From Straminergon stramineum (lineage: Eukaryota > Streptophyta > Bryopsida > Hypnales > Calliergonaceae): a stretch of 64,000 nucleotides of DNA. The notes below the pieces were generated by a model. The model made no database searches and had not been told where the DNA came from. It saw only the letters and a list, made by a program, of their open reading frames with translations. The first letter of the stretch is position 1. Each line of letters starts with the position of its first letter. Made by a program: the position numbers and the translations under genes. Positions 10,701-23,225 of the stretch are shown piece after piece. Location of the stretch: NCBI GenBank assembly GCA_963920665.1, contig OY987263.1, positions 37,436,547-37,500,546 of the forward strand, given 5' to 3'.

Positions 10701-13700
10701 AATAAGGATAGGCTTCATAGAGAAGGAAGCCTTTAAGTGCATCTGCCTTACCTTCTTCATGTGTTTAGATTGTTCAAGAACATCCTAAAATTCAATAGAT
10801 TCAATGAAAGTTCAATGTCTTTTAGTCTTTGATCTAATCAACTTGAAATTCCATATTGTGTATGATGTACAAAGTATCAAGTATGATATGAGGGGCATGT
10901 CCAAAATTATAATTTGGATGAGTACCTAAGGAATACAACAACCAACAGAGAACAATTGTGACACTACTCTCGTGCACAAAGTGAAATGATGCAAATCAAA
11001 AAGAACTTGAACTAAACATGTTAATCAACCAACTCATTCAAGCCTTGCCTCATCTTGGACCAATATGGAATGGGTCAACTTTGCATGTTAAGACAAAAGA
11101 GACCCTTCTTAAATAGCAAGGGTGACATAAAGCTTCCAAAGTGCTTCTCAATCATCCAAATAATGCTTAAATCTCAAAATCCTAAAAGTCTTTGCACCCC
11201 CAAAGTGGATGCACTTTAATCAAAAATATTTGTAACTTTCAAATATATCTATTTTTTGGTATATACTTTAAAATAAGAAAATGAAGTTGAAGAATTTCAA
11301 TTTCTACTCATTTCAAAAAACATCTATAATGTTCAGAAAAATGAGAAAAATTGAAAAAATCAAAGAACTTATTGTAGTTGTAATTACAAACACCTTATGT
11401 AGAATCTAATTTACATAGTCTATATTGTATGTTTTTCATTCCTATTTTCTATTTTCAAATAATTTTTCTAGTTTACATTTTTTTAAAATTATTTTAACCT
11501 TCATTTATGGAAATAATATCAAATTATTCTTATATATTATACCGTACCTTCTAAATAAATTTCAAATTAATTGGAATGATTTTGTTGTACAAGCAAAAAT
11601 TCACAAAAAATTAGAATTTTTCTAGGTGGGCTTCTAAATGCACTAATCTATATAAGTCATGTCTTTAGAGTTATTTGCAATTCAAATTCATAAATGTTAG
11701 TGCTTTAAATTGTACAAAAATAACAAAATTATCTTACTCTGCAATTTAAAGTTATATAGATGCAACCAAAACCTCAACATTAGAAGATGAAAACTAAATG
11801 TGAATCAAATGCAATAGTAGTGTCTTGTTTTCATTTCAAAATATAACAAGTTGAAATTTCATCCAAAATTCAAATGCACTTTAGAAAAAGAATTGAAGAA
11901 AGAGTCACATGAATTACATCATTTTATGACTTATAGAATAACTCTAATGGTGGACTTTCAAATTCATTTTCTAGTATGAAATCATTTTCAAAGGATTTGG
12001 CTAAACCAATTAAGTTGATTCAATCTATTAATCAATTGGTTGATATGATCAAACACAAATAAAATTCTAATCTATATTTATAAAATGAATATTACTTTAA
12101 TAAAACTTGAGAAATTAATCAAATAATGATTGGTTCAAGTCAATAAATCAAGGATTTAGCCTATCCAGTTTAGATTCTCCCTAAACATTGAACTAAAACT
12201 ACTTGTTTTTTTTCAATTAGTAAATTACCATAATAAATAATGATTTACCTTTTACATTTACATATAGAAGATTTGCAACTAGTTGAGAGTTAATAAAGTA
12301 GAAGACCTTATTCTAACCTTCTAAGGATTTTGGCCCTGAAAACTAATGTAATAAATTTGAAAATTTGAAAATTTAAACAACATAGGAAATTAGAAATAAC
12401 TCATTTTGATGAAATAATTTTATTTTAAATGAATAACAACCTTGAGTTGACACAGAAGGACGAAAATGAACCCATTAAGAAGCTTTGAGTTTTCTTACTA
12501 ATTTTAATATTAGCATAATACAAAAATAAAAACATAAATGGCTAGAATGAATTCAAAAGAGGTGCTTTAGGTGCAATTTGAGGGAATATAATGACATCTC
12601 TATTCCTTATTACAAGTTGTCCATAACAAATAGCATATGGAAATCAAACCAATCAAATTTTATTTTGGGAGGATTTTTGCTAGAATCTTTCCTCGTTTCA
12701 ACACCACTTACTTTAACCCTAAAGAAACTTGGTGATAATTAAAATGGATAAAACTACTAAATTCTTCTCATAGATATATTAGATTCACTAATCTATACAT
12801 TAAATTATATTGTTTGTTTCTTTCCTTTATTTTATTTGTTTGTTAAGGTGAGATATCTAGAATCATCCCCAAGTTGCATTCTTCCCACTGTTAGAAAGAA
12901 GCTCTCTGCAAGGCGGTTGCACAATCTTTGTTTCGTGCCATTTGGTCTCACAATAGAAAAAAAAAAAGATATCAATTTTTCAATTTTTAATAAATTAGAA
13001 AATTAGAAAATTACTTTTACATTTCTTTTATATCATATGTGGCAACAGCACAAGGCATACCACTGATACCAGTAGTTAGATGAAAGTTACCAATAATAGA
13101 TAATTTCGTTGATGAACACCCCATATGGATGATTCTATCCATTATTTCCTTACCTACATCCCAAGGTGCAATTCGGTCTACCAGCGGGAAAAAAGAAAAA
13201 AATAAACAACTGTCCTGCCCGCCAAAACCGACACCTCAACAATTTGCGCCACAGTTCGCGCTACAGAGCGCAAGAATATCACAGAATCCTTAACGCTGTT
13301 AAGCTTAAGTTCGTTCCTGATGATTTTCCTCGGCAGTTTCCTGTTCCCATTTGATTTGTCACCACAAGTCAAACTCCGATCTTGAATGAGCAGGCCAGGC
13401 AGCTGTCAGTCTGTCACAGTGAACACCTCCATAATTCCGCTGAGCATTGAACCCACCCAATCTTGATACACATGACTCAGTCAGTCGCAATTGCGACAAT
13501 ACAGTCATCACTTCAAAGAGTGTACTGTAAGTACTTGAGCAAATCTTGACAGTCATTTGGGTGTGTACCTGAAGAGTACGCGGACAACGATGCAAATACG
13601 GAACAGTACTTCCATGAGAAATTGAGAACCTTCAGGCACCCAATGATTCCATACAAGGGGAGGCAAAAAATTACAATACAATGCAGGTTGGATTTATGTG

Positions 13701-14045
13701 AAAAGGGTCATCAGGAGCTATGGGCTCTCTTTAGCGGCAGAACAGCGCCGGGAAAAAGAATTCGATTGCTGTGCTACTTTGGCGAGCAAATGAGCTCCAA
13801 CTGAGTGGACATAACGAAACCAAGAACCAAAGCCTTGGAAAATGCGAAAATATGACTCTCGACGACGGTGCTATCCGCAGTGAGCCTTCCCACACCTGCA
13901 CTTTCCACCTGACCTTTTTTGTCCCCCTCATGGCTGTGATACTCATATCTACTCTCTGATTCTCGGTTGCAGAAGTAGCAGAAATTGAAGAGTGAAGCTA
14001 TGTAGCGAATGACAAGGAATCAATACACTTACTCGTACCATAATA
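7798..14045. other. Gene-free AT-rich interval
   Basis: No coding sequence is supported over 6.2 kb. The track of short open frames shows no conserved motifs. 11.2-13.1 kb is especially AT-rich; 13.2-14.0 kb has higher GC and is the 3' flank of the epimerase gene on the other strand. A weak two-copy direct repeat containing TAGAGAGTGTCAAAT lies at 10125-10205. Confidence 0.6.
10125..10205 (+). repeat. Two-copy imperfect direct repeat
   Basis: The core TAGAGAGTGTCAAAT occurs at about 10138 and 10182, each preceded by ATGTG(C/T)AA(T/C)T. The unit is about 44 bp. It is likely a small local duplication. Confidence 0.5.
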
Positions 14046-15924
14046 CTATAACCTTCTGTTTTTGGTCGCTTGGACACCGTAGTATTTCACGTACCAATTC
14101 ACGAATTTCTTGAGACCAGTATCCAAGTTGGTCGTTGGCTTGTAGCCCAGCTGGGTCTGTGCAAGGGAGACATTGGCGTGTGTAAAAGGAACATCACCAT
14201 TTCGGGGCATCTTAATAAACTCCTTCTTGGCCTCCACCTTGAGATGCTTCTCCAGAATTTCAACGAGAACCGGGACAGTAACTGGAGACGTGTTACCGAG
14301 GTTGAAAGTCCGGAACAGAGCTGCACCCCTCTTCTTGCCTCCACTTCCAGTGCTTCTACCTGCGGTGTCTAACGATGCGACACACCCCTTCACAATATCA
14401 TCAATAAAAGTGAAGTCACGTGCCAAATCACGATCATTCTGACCCTTGTAGATATTGATTGGCTTGCCCTTCAGAATATCTCGCGTAAAAGAAAAGTACG
14501 CCATATCTGGACGACCCCAAGGACCGTACACGGTGAAGAAACGAAGTCCCGTGATTGAGAGTCCATAGATGTGGTTGTAGGTGTGAGCAAGTTCTTCTCC
14601 TGCTTTCTTCGTGGCAGCGTACAGACTGGCAGGTTGATCCGTCCGATCAGACTCTGAGAAAGGAACCTACAATTCGCAAAAGAAGGCAGGAGAATGTCAG
14701 GCTCAAAACCAGTCAGGAGAAAACAAATTAATGACCGAAACATTAAAAGAAGGGATTTAACCTGGCACGGTACCTTGGAGTTCAGACCGTAAACAGAGCT
14801 CGATGAAGCCCAGACAACTGCTGGCTGTGGATTGGCACTCTTACACGCCTCAAAAAGGGTTACAAGGCCTGCGACATTACTATGAATGTACGACATCGGG
14901 TTCTGCATAGCGTATCGCACACCAGCCTGCGCTGCCAGGTGCATAACGTGGGTAAATTGTACCAAATGGAATAAATGCTTCAAGAGAGCAGCATTGTTGA
15001 TGTCGTCCTCGATCACAAAGACACCTTGTTTTAGCAACAACTCCTGTCGGGCTCTTTTCAAAGAAACCTCGTAGTAGTCATTGAAGTTGTCAATCCCTAC
15101 GAGGCCATCCCCTCGCTTCCTCAAAGCAAGCGAAACATGGCTGCCTACGAAACCTCCTGCACCGGTTACAAGAACAACCAATCCGTTTTCCCGCTCTGGA
15201 GTGCAAGACAGAATCACTTTTTTGTCCCAAGCATGGTCGCTCTTAAAGGCTGGTCGGATAGTTCCACCATTGGTATTGGTGTACGCAGTGCTGATATATC
15301 CATCAACCATACCCTTCGCGGTAACTCGGAAGCAAATAAAGATTGTAAGGGCAAGCAGGAACACCGAGAAGAGAAATAGTTTAGATGACCCTGATGAGTG
15401 CCAGCGATTGGTAACCCGGCCAAAGTAGTTACTGCGCTCCATTTTTACCTGCGAAGTGCAAGACATCCAATCCAGTAAGCCATTCTATCCATCCACCTTC
15501 AAAACGATATCCACAGGATTTAAACGGTAGCGACCACTTTAAATTCGGATAAGAATCCATCTTAACCACCAAAGGGAGTGGAAGTTCCGCCCGTCATATC
15601 ATTGAATCCCAGATCTAAGGAGTACAATTAAGTATGGAACCAACTACGAGCATAAGATGCAGAGTGACTAAGCATTCGCAGTTCCGCTTAACAATAAATA
15701 ATCTCATAGTAGGCTTCGTGTCCTAAAGATTTCTTACATACAAAGATCTAGGTTTCTTAATGGTGCTCTATTCGTGGCTATTAAGAGTCTGAGACTTTAT
15801 ATGATCTGATCGTGGATCCATTTTCATTATTTAGAATGTTCATGGTAAGAGCTACAGTTGCAGTTACAAGAGTGCTAACCTTGCCAGGTGTTGATGGAAA
15901 ATTGTCTTGTATAGAAGGAGCCAT
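14046..15924 (-). CDS. GAE: UDP-glucuronate 4-epimerase, Golgi membrane
   Basis: Three exons on the minus strand: 15924-15880, 15448-14774 and 14666-14046, all with GT/AG introns in phase 0 (431 and 107 bp). The 446-residue product interconverts UDP-glucuronate and UDP-galacturonate, the precursor of pectin, in the Golgi lumen. The tiny first exon encodes 15 residues ending FPSTPGK, a motif conserved at the N terminus of plant GAEs. It joins VKMERSN, equivalent to the family's K-x-K-I-E-R-S-N. One membrane anchor lies at 39-55. The Rossmann motif TGAGGFVG is at 110-117, the Ser cluster SSSSVYG at 230-236 and the catalytic YxxxK at Y256/K260. Length matches the family (about 430-460). An alternative ATG at 15466, inside the first intron, would give MSCTSQVKM; the conserved motif makes the upstream exon preferable. 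Confidence 0.95.
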
Positions 15925-16899
15925 GTTCAAATTTTTGATGTTTAATGTGTGCTCACCAACTCAGGACCTCGTCAAGCTTTCAAACCGATTTCCTTAAACA
16001 CCGTCACAGTCCAATAGGCCTAAAGAATGTCTTCCAAAACGTTTTACACACTGCGCACAATAAACCAACCAGAGAAGCAAGATTAGGAACAATCTCATGA
16101 CAAAACATGAAAAACATTTATTACGCAGTTCGATGTTTCATTCTTGTTATCTCTCTCAAAAGATTAGACACAGGTGACTATAACAAAGTAGAGGGGATGA
16201 AAGGGAGCATATAATGCGATCAGAAGCAGATATACAAGATACACTGACTGAAGGTACAGGAGAAGGTTGAAGGACCTGTGAGGGCACCTAGGACACTGAT
16301 ATTCATGTTGTATCTGAAAATCTTGAAGAGTTCTCAGTTCCCAATTAAACAAGCCACACTGACTTACAACAAATTATTTTTAAAAATGACACTTCAACAT
16401 TGTATCATTACAAAAGACCTGAATGGATGCAATCATTTTGGATAAGAGCATTGGTCATCAAACAGGGCTATTCTCGTAGCACGTCTACAAAACACGATGT
16501 CACAACGAAAATGAAAGGATAAGGGGGAAATGTGAGATGGAACTGTGAGATAGAAAGTAGACTCAAGAAGTAAAAGCGCTTGGAAAAGTCTGAGTTCTAC
16601 AGTCTGATCGATTTCCAGCATAATTCCCGGGAAGAGTATGTACAATCATTGTCAACACCTCGAAGTGATTGAATGGTGAGCTTGAAGGAACGGAAAATGT
16701 ATCAAAACTAAAAAGGATTGTGTCAGACTGGTAAACAGATTTCGTGTCATGGAAGAGGCGATCCACCACATCACTGTCTGAAGATCTCCTACTAGTGACC
16801 GGAAGAATTGAAAATATTCGTACGAGCTAAGCCTACGGACATCATCACATAGATTCGTCGAAAAATGTTCATGCCAGTACAAAGAGATCACTAATGTCT
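15925..16899. other. 5' flank of the epimerase gene
   Basis: No ORF with recognisable content. Base composition is intermediate. It separates the first coding exon of the minus-strand epimerase gene from the GC-rich island, and may contain its promoter or a leader intron. Confidence 0.45.
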
Positions 16900-18290
16900 A
16901 AGAAACTGTTTAGCCGCAAGCGTCAAGGCTCGCAGGGCATATATACCCTCCAGGCATTACAAACGGTCCGAGGAAAAGAACGAGAGACATGCCAACCTTC
17001 GCTGGAAAAAACAAAACATTCACCAACTCCGAGGACCTCCAGCTTCCCTAGAATTCCTGCGAAGTCATAGCGTTCTGAGAAACAAAGCCAGGTTCCAAAG
17101 CACCGACAGGTATGCGAACCGCCTAAGACTTAACGACTTCCACGAATACAGGGATTCAAAAGCCCGTAACCCGATGCAGAATCGCCGAACTGCGCTCTCA
17201 ACTCAAAATCTCCCCAGCCAGCGTGAGAGACACAACCCAAGGAGCTCCACAGGCAATGACAAAATGTGACCAAACGCGCGCACGAAAAGGGATTGACGTT
17301 AACAAACCTAGTGCGCCACGCAAGACCAGAGCCGCAGGGCATGAAGTTCGTCAGAGCCGCGCGAGCGAGGGCTCCACAACCTCCACCACCAGCGGGCGTG
17401 CAACTCCACCGTCGGCCGGTCGGCCGATCAACTGCAGCCTTCTCTCACCCGAAGCCAGCATTCACTACCAAACCCTGAGATGCGGAAAACACGCGCTCGG
17501 CAGAGAGCCAGGACCTAACAGATCCACCACCAACATTCATCAATCACCAAACCGAACTCGTCACCAGGCTCATCCCGTCCGTTGCCTGTCCGACAGGAAC
17601 ACACCTCCCTCCCTCTCTCCCTCTCTCCCAACAACTGCGGCTAAGTTACAACGACCGCCCGTCGCAACAAAAAGAAGAGATCTACAATCTGCACGCTGCA
17701 CCGACGAAGATCCAGGCCAACGTTACATGCGCCCAAGCGGCGGGGGTTGAAGGCACGCTGTCTGCCTCGTCTTCCAATTTCAAACTCGTTTCCATAGCCT
17801 ACGTTACTCCTCCATAGCCTAAAAACACACCTAAACTTAAAGTTAGTCTCCCCTCGGTTCTCCAAGCCTCGCTGTCCACACAGTAGCATAGATCCCGCTT
17901 TTGCGCTCACCTGTTAATGGCGGCACTGCGGCACTGTGAAAAGGCGCCCTTCCTCGTCATCTACAGTACGGACAATCCCAGGAATCCTCCATTCAATTCC
18001 CCCGAGCGCGAGCACACCCTCCGCGAAAGTCCAACAACAGCAACAGAGAGACGAAAAACGCGCTGTAGCGCTCCATCAGCACGGAAGGGAACAGGAAACC
18101 TTTAACCCCAGCGCTGCCCCGCGGCCCGCTGCCCGAAGTAAAACTTTCTCCCCAGGCTGCCCGCTGCCCATTCTACCATTTCGAACCGCCCCCGAGAATA
18201 ATTTCGGCCCGCGACCCGCCGGGAACGGACGCGCGGCTGCTGGTGCGGATTCCGCATGAAATTCCGGTGGATTCCTTGGGTTCGTGTGAA
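16900..18290. other. GC-rich island with no supported gene
   Basis: This 1.4 kb block is clearly richer in C and G than anything within 10 kb and is rich in CpG. Composition drops sharply near 18290. Forward frames at 17223-17750 and 17936-18259 are low-complexity (Pro, Arg, Ser, Thr) and lack domain signals. A minus-strand CAG|GTGAGC donor-like site near 17905 would fit a non-coding first exon of the epimerase gene, but no matching acceptor was identified. A promoter or 5' leader region is the best guess. Confidence 0.45.
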
Positions 18291-18370
18291 AAGGACGTTC
18301 TGGGGTTTTTTGGAAGTGTGTAGTGTGTCGTTTGCAGAGGAATGAGGTGACCCAGCCTAAGTAAGCTTAA

Positions 18371-19343
18371 CCCTCATCGCCTGAAGTCCAAACATGTGTA
18401 AAAGCATCCTTGCTTTTCAAGTGCTAGAAGTCTAATTTTCAGTGAAATATGAAAATCTCAATTGTACAATCTTGTAGTGTGCATGTTGTAGATGGTGTCA
18501 AACAAATTTGGGGTCATTTGACCATATAGATTGAATGATTATAATGTTTTTTAGTGCTGAAAAAAGATGCTGAAATTTTCTTAAAAACACATTTGGAGGT
18601 GAAATTCGATTTCAAAACCTACTCAAATGAAAAACCTTTTAAATACTAAGTGATTTAAAAACAAAGGACCTATGCTTTGGAGAAAAAAAATATCATTCAA
18701 TTGACTTGTTGTGGCTGCAAAATTGTTTTGAAATGTCAAAAAACAGTGAAAAAAGTAGCAAAAAATCACATATAAGGTTGAACCTCCCTCTACTAAAATG
18801 CTTCTCAGTCACTCATTATCTCTTGGATTGATATGAAATTTTAACCACACAAACTAGAGTAGTATGTAAAATTTTTCCAACAAAAATGATTCTATATAGA
18901 CCACGTATGAAGAAGTTATAAGCGGCGGAAGTTCATTGTAATGCAAAAATGTCTGGATTTTGAACTTCAAATTGCTCCCAAACATTCAAAACAATTTGGA
19001 TTGACATGAAAATTTTACCACAATAACTAGACCGTAAGAGGAAAAAACCCGACAAATTTTATTGAAAAAAAACATTTTATGAAAAAGTTACAAGCCCCGA
19101 AAGTTGCAGCCATCAGAATGCAATGTGGTGAACTCAAATTGAACCTATGAACTTCGAAGGTCTCTCAAAAACTCAATACATCTTGGATTGATCCAAATTT
19201 TTTACCTGTGAAACTAGACTAATTTGTGCAACTTTTCCAATAAGTTTTATTGAATTTGGACATTGGATGCAAAAGTAACAACACTTTGAAATTGACTGCC
19301 AAACACTGTGAGGACACTTTTTGTCCCCTCTAGTGACAAGGGG
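18371..19343 (+). mobile_element. TTAA-flanked non-autonomous DNA element, 973 bp
   Basis: TTAA at 18367-18370 and 19344-19347 flank the unit. The ends are CCCTCATCGCC and, on the other strand, CCCTTGTCACT: a weak but recognisable CCCT-starting inverted pair. The interior contains several imperfect internal repeats of GGATTGATATGAAATTTT.ACC type, roughly 170-190 bp apart. No coding potential is visible. A motif near 18517 (TTTGACCATATAGATTGAAT) resembles one inside the 575-bp class (36945-37523). Confidence 0.7.
18825..19240 (+). repeat. Internal ~185-bp imperfect tandem units in the 973-bp element
   Basis: The phrase (C/T)TTGGATTGAT followed by A(T/C)GAAATTTT or an equivalent, then ACC(A/T)CA.A.ACTAGA, recurs at about 18830, 18995 and 19183. 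After each copy come a TTTT(C/A)CAA(C/T)AA-like run and an AAAA(A/G)TTA.AAGC-like phrase. The units are diverged, so this is an old internal amplification. Confidence 0.6.
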
Positions 19344-19347
19344 TTAA

Positions 19348-20566
19348 GGTATGTGCACCTAGAAGACACTCTTCTAATTGCAACACCTATCTGCAGCTAT
19401 CCAAGATTTCAAGCTTAGGTTGGGTCACCACTCAAATTTCAGTTTGTCATTGACATCCCTCTCATGTGCATATTTGTTTTGAAATGTATCCCTTGGTTAC
19501 ATAAGAAAGGAATTGAGATGAGAGTGCACAACATTTTTTAGAATATCATCACCAGCCTTGCCACTTGGCCTTGGCAATGGTAATCTAGGCTTGTCATGCT
19601 TGTCCAAACAAAAATAGCTCCATACTAGCACCCCATCATGTTAAAAGTTGTGTCATTCCTCCCATCATTCCTACACTTGCTTGACAATGGAGGACCTTTG
19701 TAGCAAGTAGTTTTACACTCACACTAACTTGGTCAACTTTAATTATGACCTCACTAGAAGATGTGGGGGCTAGTAAAAGGTGTGAGAAGAAAAGGAAGAA
19801 TTTTAATGAAGACTTTAATGGATGGTTGGTGCCAAGCATTAGGCCTTTGAGTGCACCGACACATCTTACAAGGCCATAAGTGCCCTACCACTTCTTGATG
19901 CCATGGTCAAATAGAGTGCAGCTAGTAGCAATGCTCTTTCTAACGAGGTTGGGGTCCCTTTTGCATTCTTGAAAAGGGAACCCCTACAATGAACAAAATT
20001 GTCTTATAGGGTTCTTTAGCCAACCCTAATCTTTGAATTATCTTAAAGTCTCTCTTACGCATCTAGAGAGGCATAATATCTTTTCCAACACGGAGAGGAC
20101 TATTGCCTAGTTATACAATGTTATGTGGTAATAGGTTAGTTTATCTTAATTATAACCTTTCTAGAATATGGTATAAATTTATAATATAATTCCATAAGGA
20201 GTCTGGATGGAAAGTCATTTTGAAGTGTTGCAAAGACCACATACTATTATTATTAATAAAATAATAGAGACCATTGTGAATAAAGAGTTTGTTGGCAATA
20301 GTTTAACTAGCCATGTATGAGGAAGATTATATACAAGGTAAACCACCCAATTATAGATAGAATTACTAGTTTGCCTTCATGCCATTGCTTAATTTTTAAT
20401 ATATTTTCTAAACAAAAACAAATGTGAGAAATGACAAGAGTAATTGAAATTATATTTTTTTGACAAATTATGAATTTTTGAAGTGTGTTGCCCAATTGGC
20501 TCAAAAGAGTCTCTAGACTACCCCCGTACCAACAAAAAGTATATCCATAATGGTCATCTTACTCAC
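19348..20566. other. AT-rich non-coding stretch between two TTAA elements
   Basis: No supported gene. Short frames only; no terminal repeats recognised. Confidence 0.5.
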
Positions 20567-20570
20567 TTAA

Positions 20571-21486
20571 CCCCTAAATGTATTTGACTATGTTTTCACC
20601 AAAAACGCTCCAAAATTGTCATTTCTAGTACAAGTACCAAATTTTAGAAAAAATACATTTTTGAACACATGTGACCATAAGATCTTCTAGTATGCTGGTT
20701 TAGAAGATGTGAAAAAAAATTCAGAAATTTCCACCTTGTAGATTGTAAGATATTAGCTTTTAAATTGACAAAAAGCCATTTTTGGGCCCTGCAGAAACTC
20801 GGGCAGCTGCACTTCACAAGGTTAGATCATTATGAAAAAATGTTCAAAATGGTTGTACTCTTTGGATTTGTTCTCCAAGGCAAGTTTTCCACATGCTTGA
20901 AATTTTTTGGATCATTTGGAATTGTGCAACATGTAGGAAAAAATTAGTAAGGAGAAAGAAGTAGAAAATGATTCAAAATACTAAATTGTTAACACTTTAT
21001 TTATGGAATTGAAAAATGCCAATCCCAATGGTTGTAATGTTGTAATAAACAATCTACAACTAATGTTTTTATTTTTTTCCAAAAATATTGAAAATTGAGT
21101 TAAATAAAGGTCTTCAAAGTTTATTTTATAGTGGAGATTCCATAACTACCCACAAACTACCCACAACTAAAACTCTTCATAACTTTCCTCTCACAAATCA
21201 ATATGGAATGATTCAAAGCTTTCCATGTACATATAAATCTAGTAAACCAATTTCAATTTTTTATTTTAAAAAAAAGTGATTTTTAAAGAAGTTTTTTTTG
21301 TTGCCCGAGCTGCCTGCCAAGCAATAACTTTTTAACCATGTCTTCCAAAGTTATGAAATTTTTTGGATGTTAAAGCTACTCCTCAGGCACATGTTAAGTG
21401 AAAATTTGAAAGAAAAAAAATTCCATTTGTAGTGAGCTGCCAAAAAACACTATGTTGCCAAAAAACACCATTTGGTGCTTTAGGGG
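20571..21486 (-). mobile_element. TTAA-flanked non-autonomous DNA element, ~920-bp class, copy C (reversed)
   Basis: TTAA at 20567-20570 and 21487-21490 flank a 916-bp unit. It is the reverse complement of copy A at 1273-2196: its right end reads CCCCTAAAGCACCAAATGG on the minus strand, next to GGCAACATAG as in copy A. Its left end is CCCCTAAATG. No transposase-like ORF is present. Opposite orientation shows separate insertion rather than segmental duplication. Confidence 0.85.
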
Positions 21487-21490
21487 TTAA

Positions 21491-22560
21491 AGCAATCACA
21501 ATATTTCCTAACATGGTCACAACACGAAGGCCTAAAAACATCACTTCTTGTAATTGATTTATACTCAAAAGGTGCAAGTTCCTATTGCACTCCCTAATCA
21601 CTCCATTACCATCACCTAAGACAATACCAACTCAACCCAATGTAGCCCAAATCTCATTTGATGAGAAAATTTTGTCATGGACTGATGCAAGACTTTGAAT
21701 TTGTGATTCTCTAGGTGTCTAAAATGGATCTTCTACTTGGAATAGGGTGGTTTATCTTATATGTTGAGAAAGAGTCTCCATAAGAATTTTTGTCACGTGC
21801 ACAACTAAAAGGCCCATTGTATGCACTCTAAATCCAAACTAAAAAAATTAATCAATTTTTTAGGACAAAATTCTCCACCAGTTTGAAGAATGAAAATTTT
21901 CAGTTATTATATTTACTTCAAATTGATAAGGTAAACCAACCTATTTATACTTTCATCTCAATTCCATCTTTATATACCAAATTATCTAACAAATCATATA
22001 ATTATTATTAGGTTGGGAAAAATTGTGATATTATTTAGAGCAATTTTTTTTATTTGTTTTGAATATCATCCAATTCTATTTCTCAAAGGTACAAAATACA
22101 ATTGACTTCATGTGAAATTAACTTAGTTGACATTGAGATAATAAGGATATTTTTCTATTCAAGAAAATCCCCCAAATACCTAAAAAAAAAAGGGCTTCAT
22201 TTCAAAATGAAAATGTACTTTGTGGAGACATGAGGGCTGAATTGGAATTTTGGTAGTAGTAATAGACTGGTTCTCCTTAATCAATTTCTAGAATTGATAG
22301 CCCCCCTTGTTCTCACAAGTGGTGACCAATGCAACATTTGGGAAAACCTGATGGGTAATACCAAGTGAGCTAGTGAAAATGAGAAAATAATTAGTTTTTT
22401 TTTAAACACATGAAAAAGCTATTATAAAAATCTATTGGAGTCTAAAAAATGAAGAAATTCTATATTGAATCCTTAAAAAACAACGGAATATAGGAATTAA
22501 AGGAAAATAGTCAATAAATTTCCTAAAATCCCAAACACTCATTGACCAATGTCATTATTA
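21491..22560. other. AT-rich non-coding stretch
   Basis: No gene or terminal structure seen. It ends at the Stowaway-like element. Confidence 0.5.
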
Positions 22561-22792
22561 CTCCCTCCATCCCACTAAAAACTTCCCAATCAAATAGAAT
22601 ATGTGCATTATTAAATTGCTCCATTGATTGATTTTGATCATCAAGCATGTGATGTGAAATTCAAATTAATTTCCATTCAATCAATTCCTTAAATTCCACA
22701 TTCCTTGCTCAATAATCAAACCAATAACTACATCATTTTTAGTAGTCCATGTACTATATCTAATTAGGAGGTTTTTAGTGGGACAAAAAAAA
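22561..22792. mobile_element. Stowaway-like (Tc1/mariner) MITE
   Basis: The left end CTCCCTCCATCCCACTAAAA is the classic Stowaway terminus. The right end, read on the minus strand, carries GTCCCACTAAAAACCTCC. TA dinucleotides sit at both borders. Length is about 232 bp and there is no ORF. The outer right end is degraded to an A-run. Confidence 0.78.
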
Positions 22793-23225
22793 TATTATTA
22801 GGGCCACCTTCGATGCAGATATCCTACCATGTAAGATAGGTGGGCAAGAAAAACACTAGATGACAAGAAGACCCCACCAATTGTCTTACCGGCCATGATG
22901 AGCAGGAAAATGGAGGATTTCAAGTTTCACCAAAATCGGTGGACAACCCCATTGGTCATTCTTGAAGGAATCAATATGTGTGAAATTCTAACTCGATCTC
23001 TCCCCCACCCACCGGGTCTGCAGGGCATTGTATTTGCAAACATAGCCCCTATTGTTTCCCCTACAAACTTCTACCCACCAATCTCCCATCGCAAGAGGCC
23101 CCTAGTTATGGAATGGGGAATCTATTTTTTGGAGTCTTCATTCCCCATGGGTGGACTCCACATGGAAGCCAATCCTTATGAATCAAGAAACAAAGTGACT
23201 TTAGTTTAATGATCTATGCACTACA

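Noticed and set aside
15440..15466. ATG at 15466 or 15442 as the epimerase start
   Set aside because: A splice acceptor (TTCGCAG) precedes VKMERSN, and an upstream exon at 15880-15924 supplies the conserved FPSTPGK in frame.
17223..17750. 175-codon forward frame in the GC-rich island
   Set aside because: Low-complexity Pro/Arg/Ser/Thr content, expected by chance in GC-rich DNA. No conserved motif, intron structure or neighbour relation supports it.
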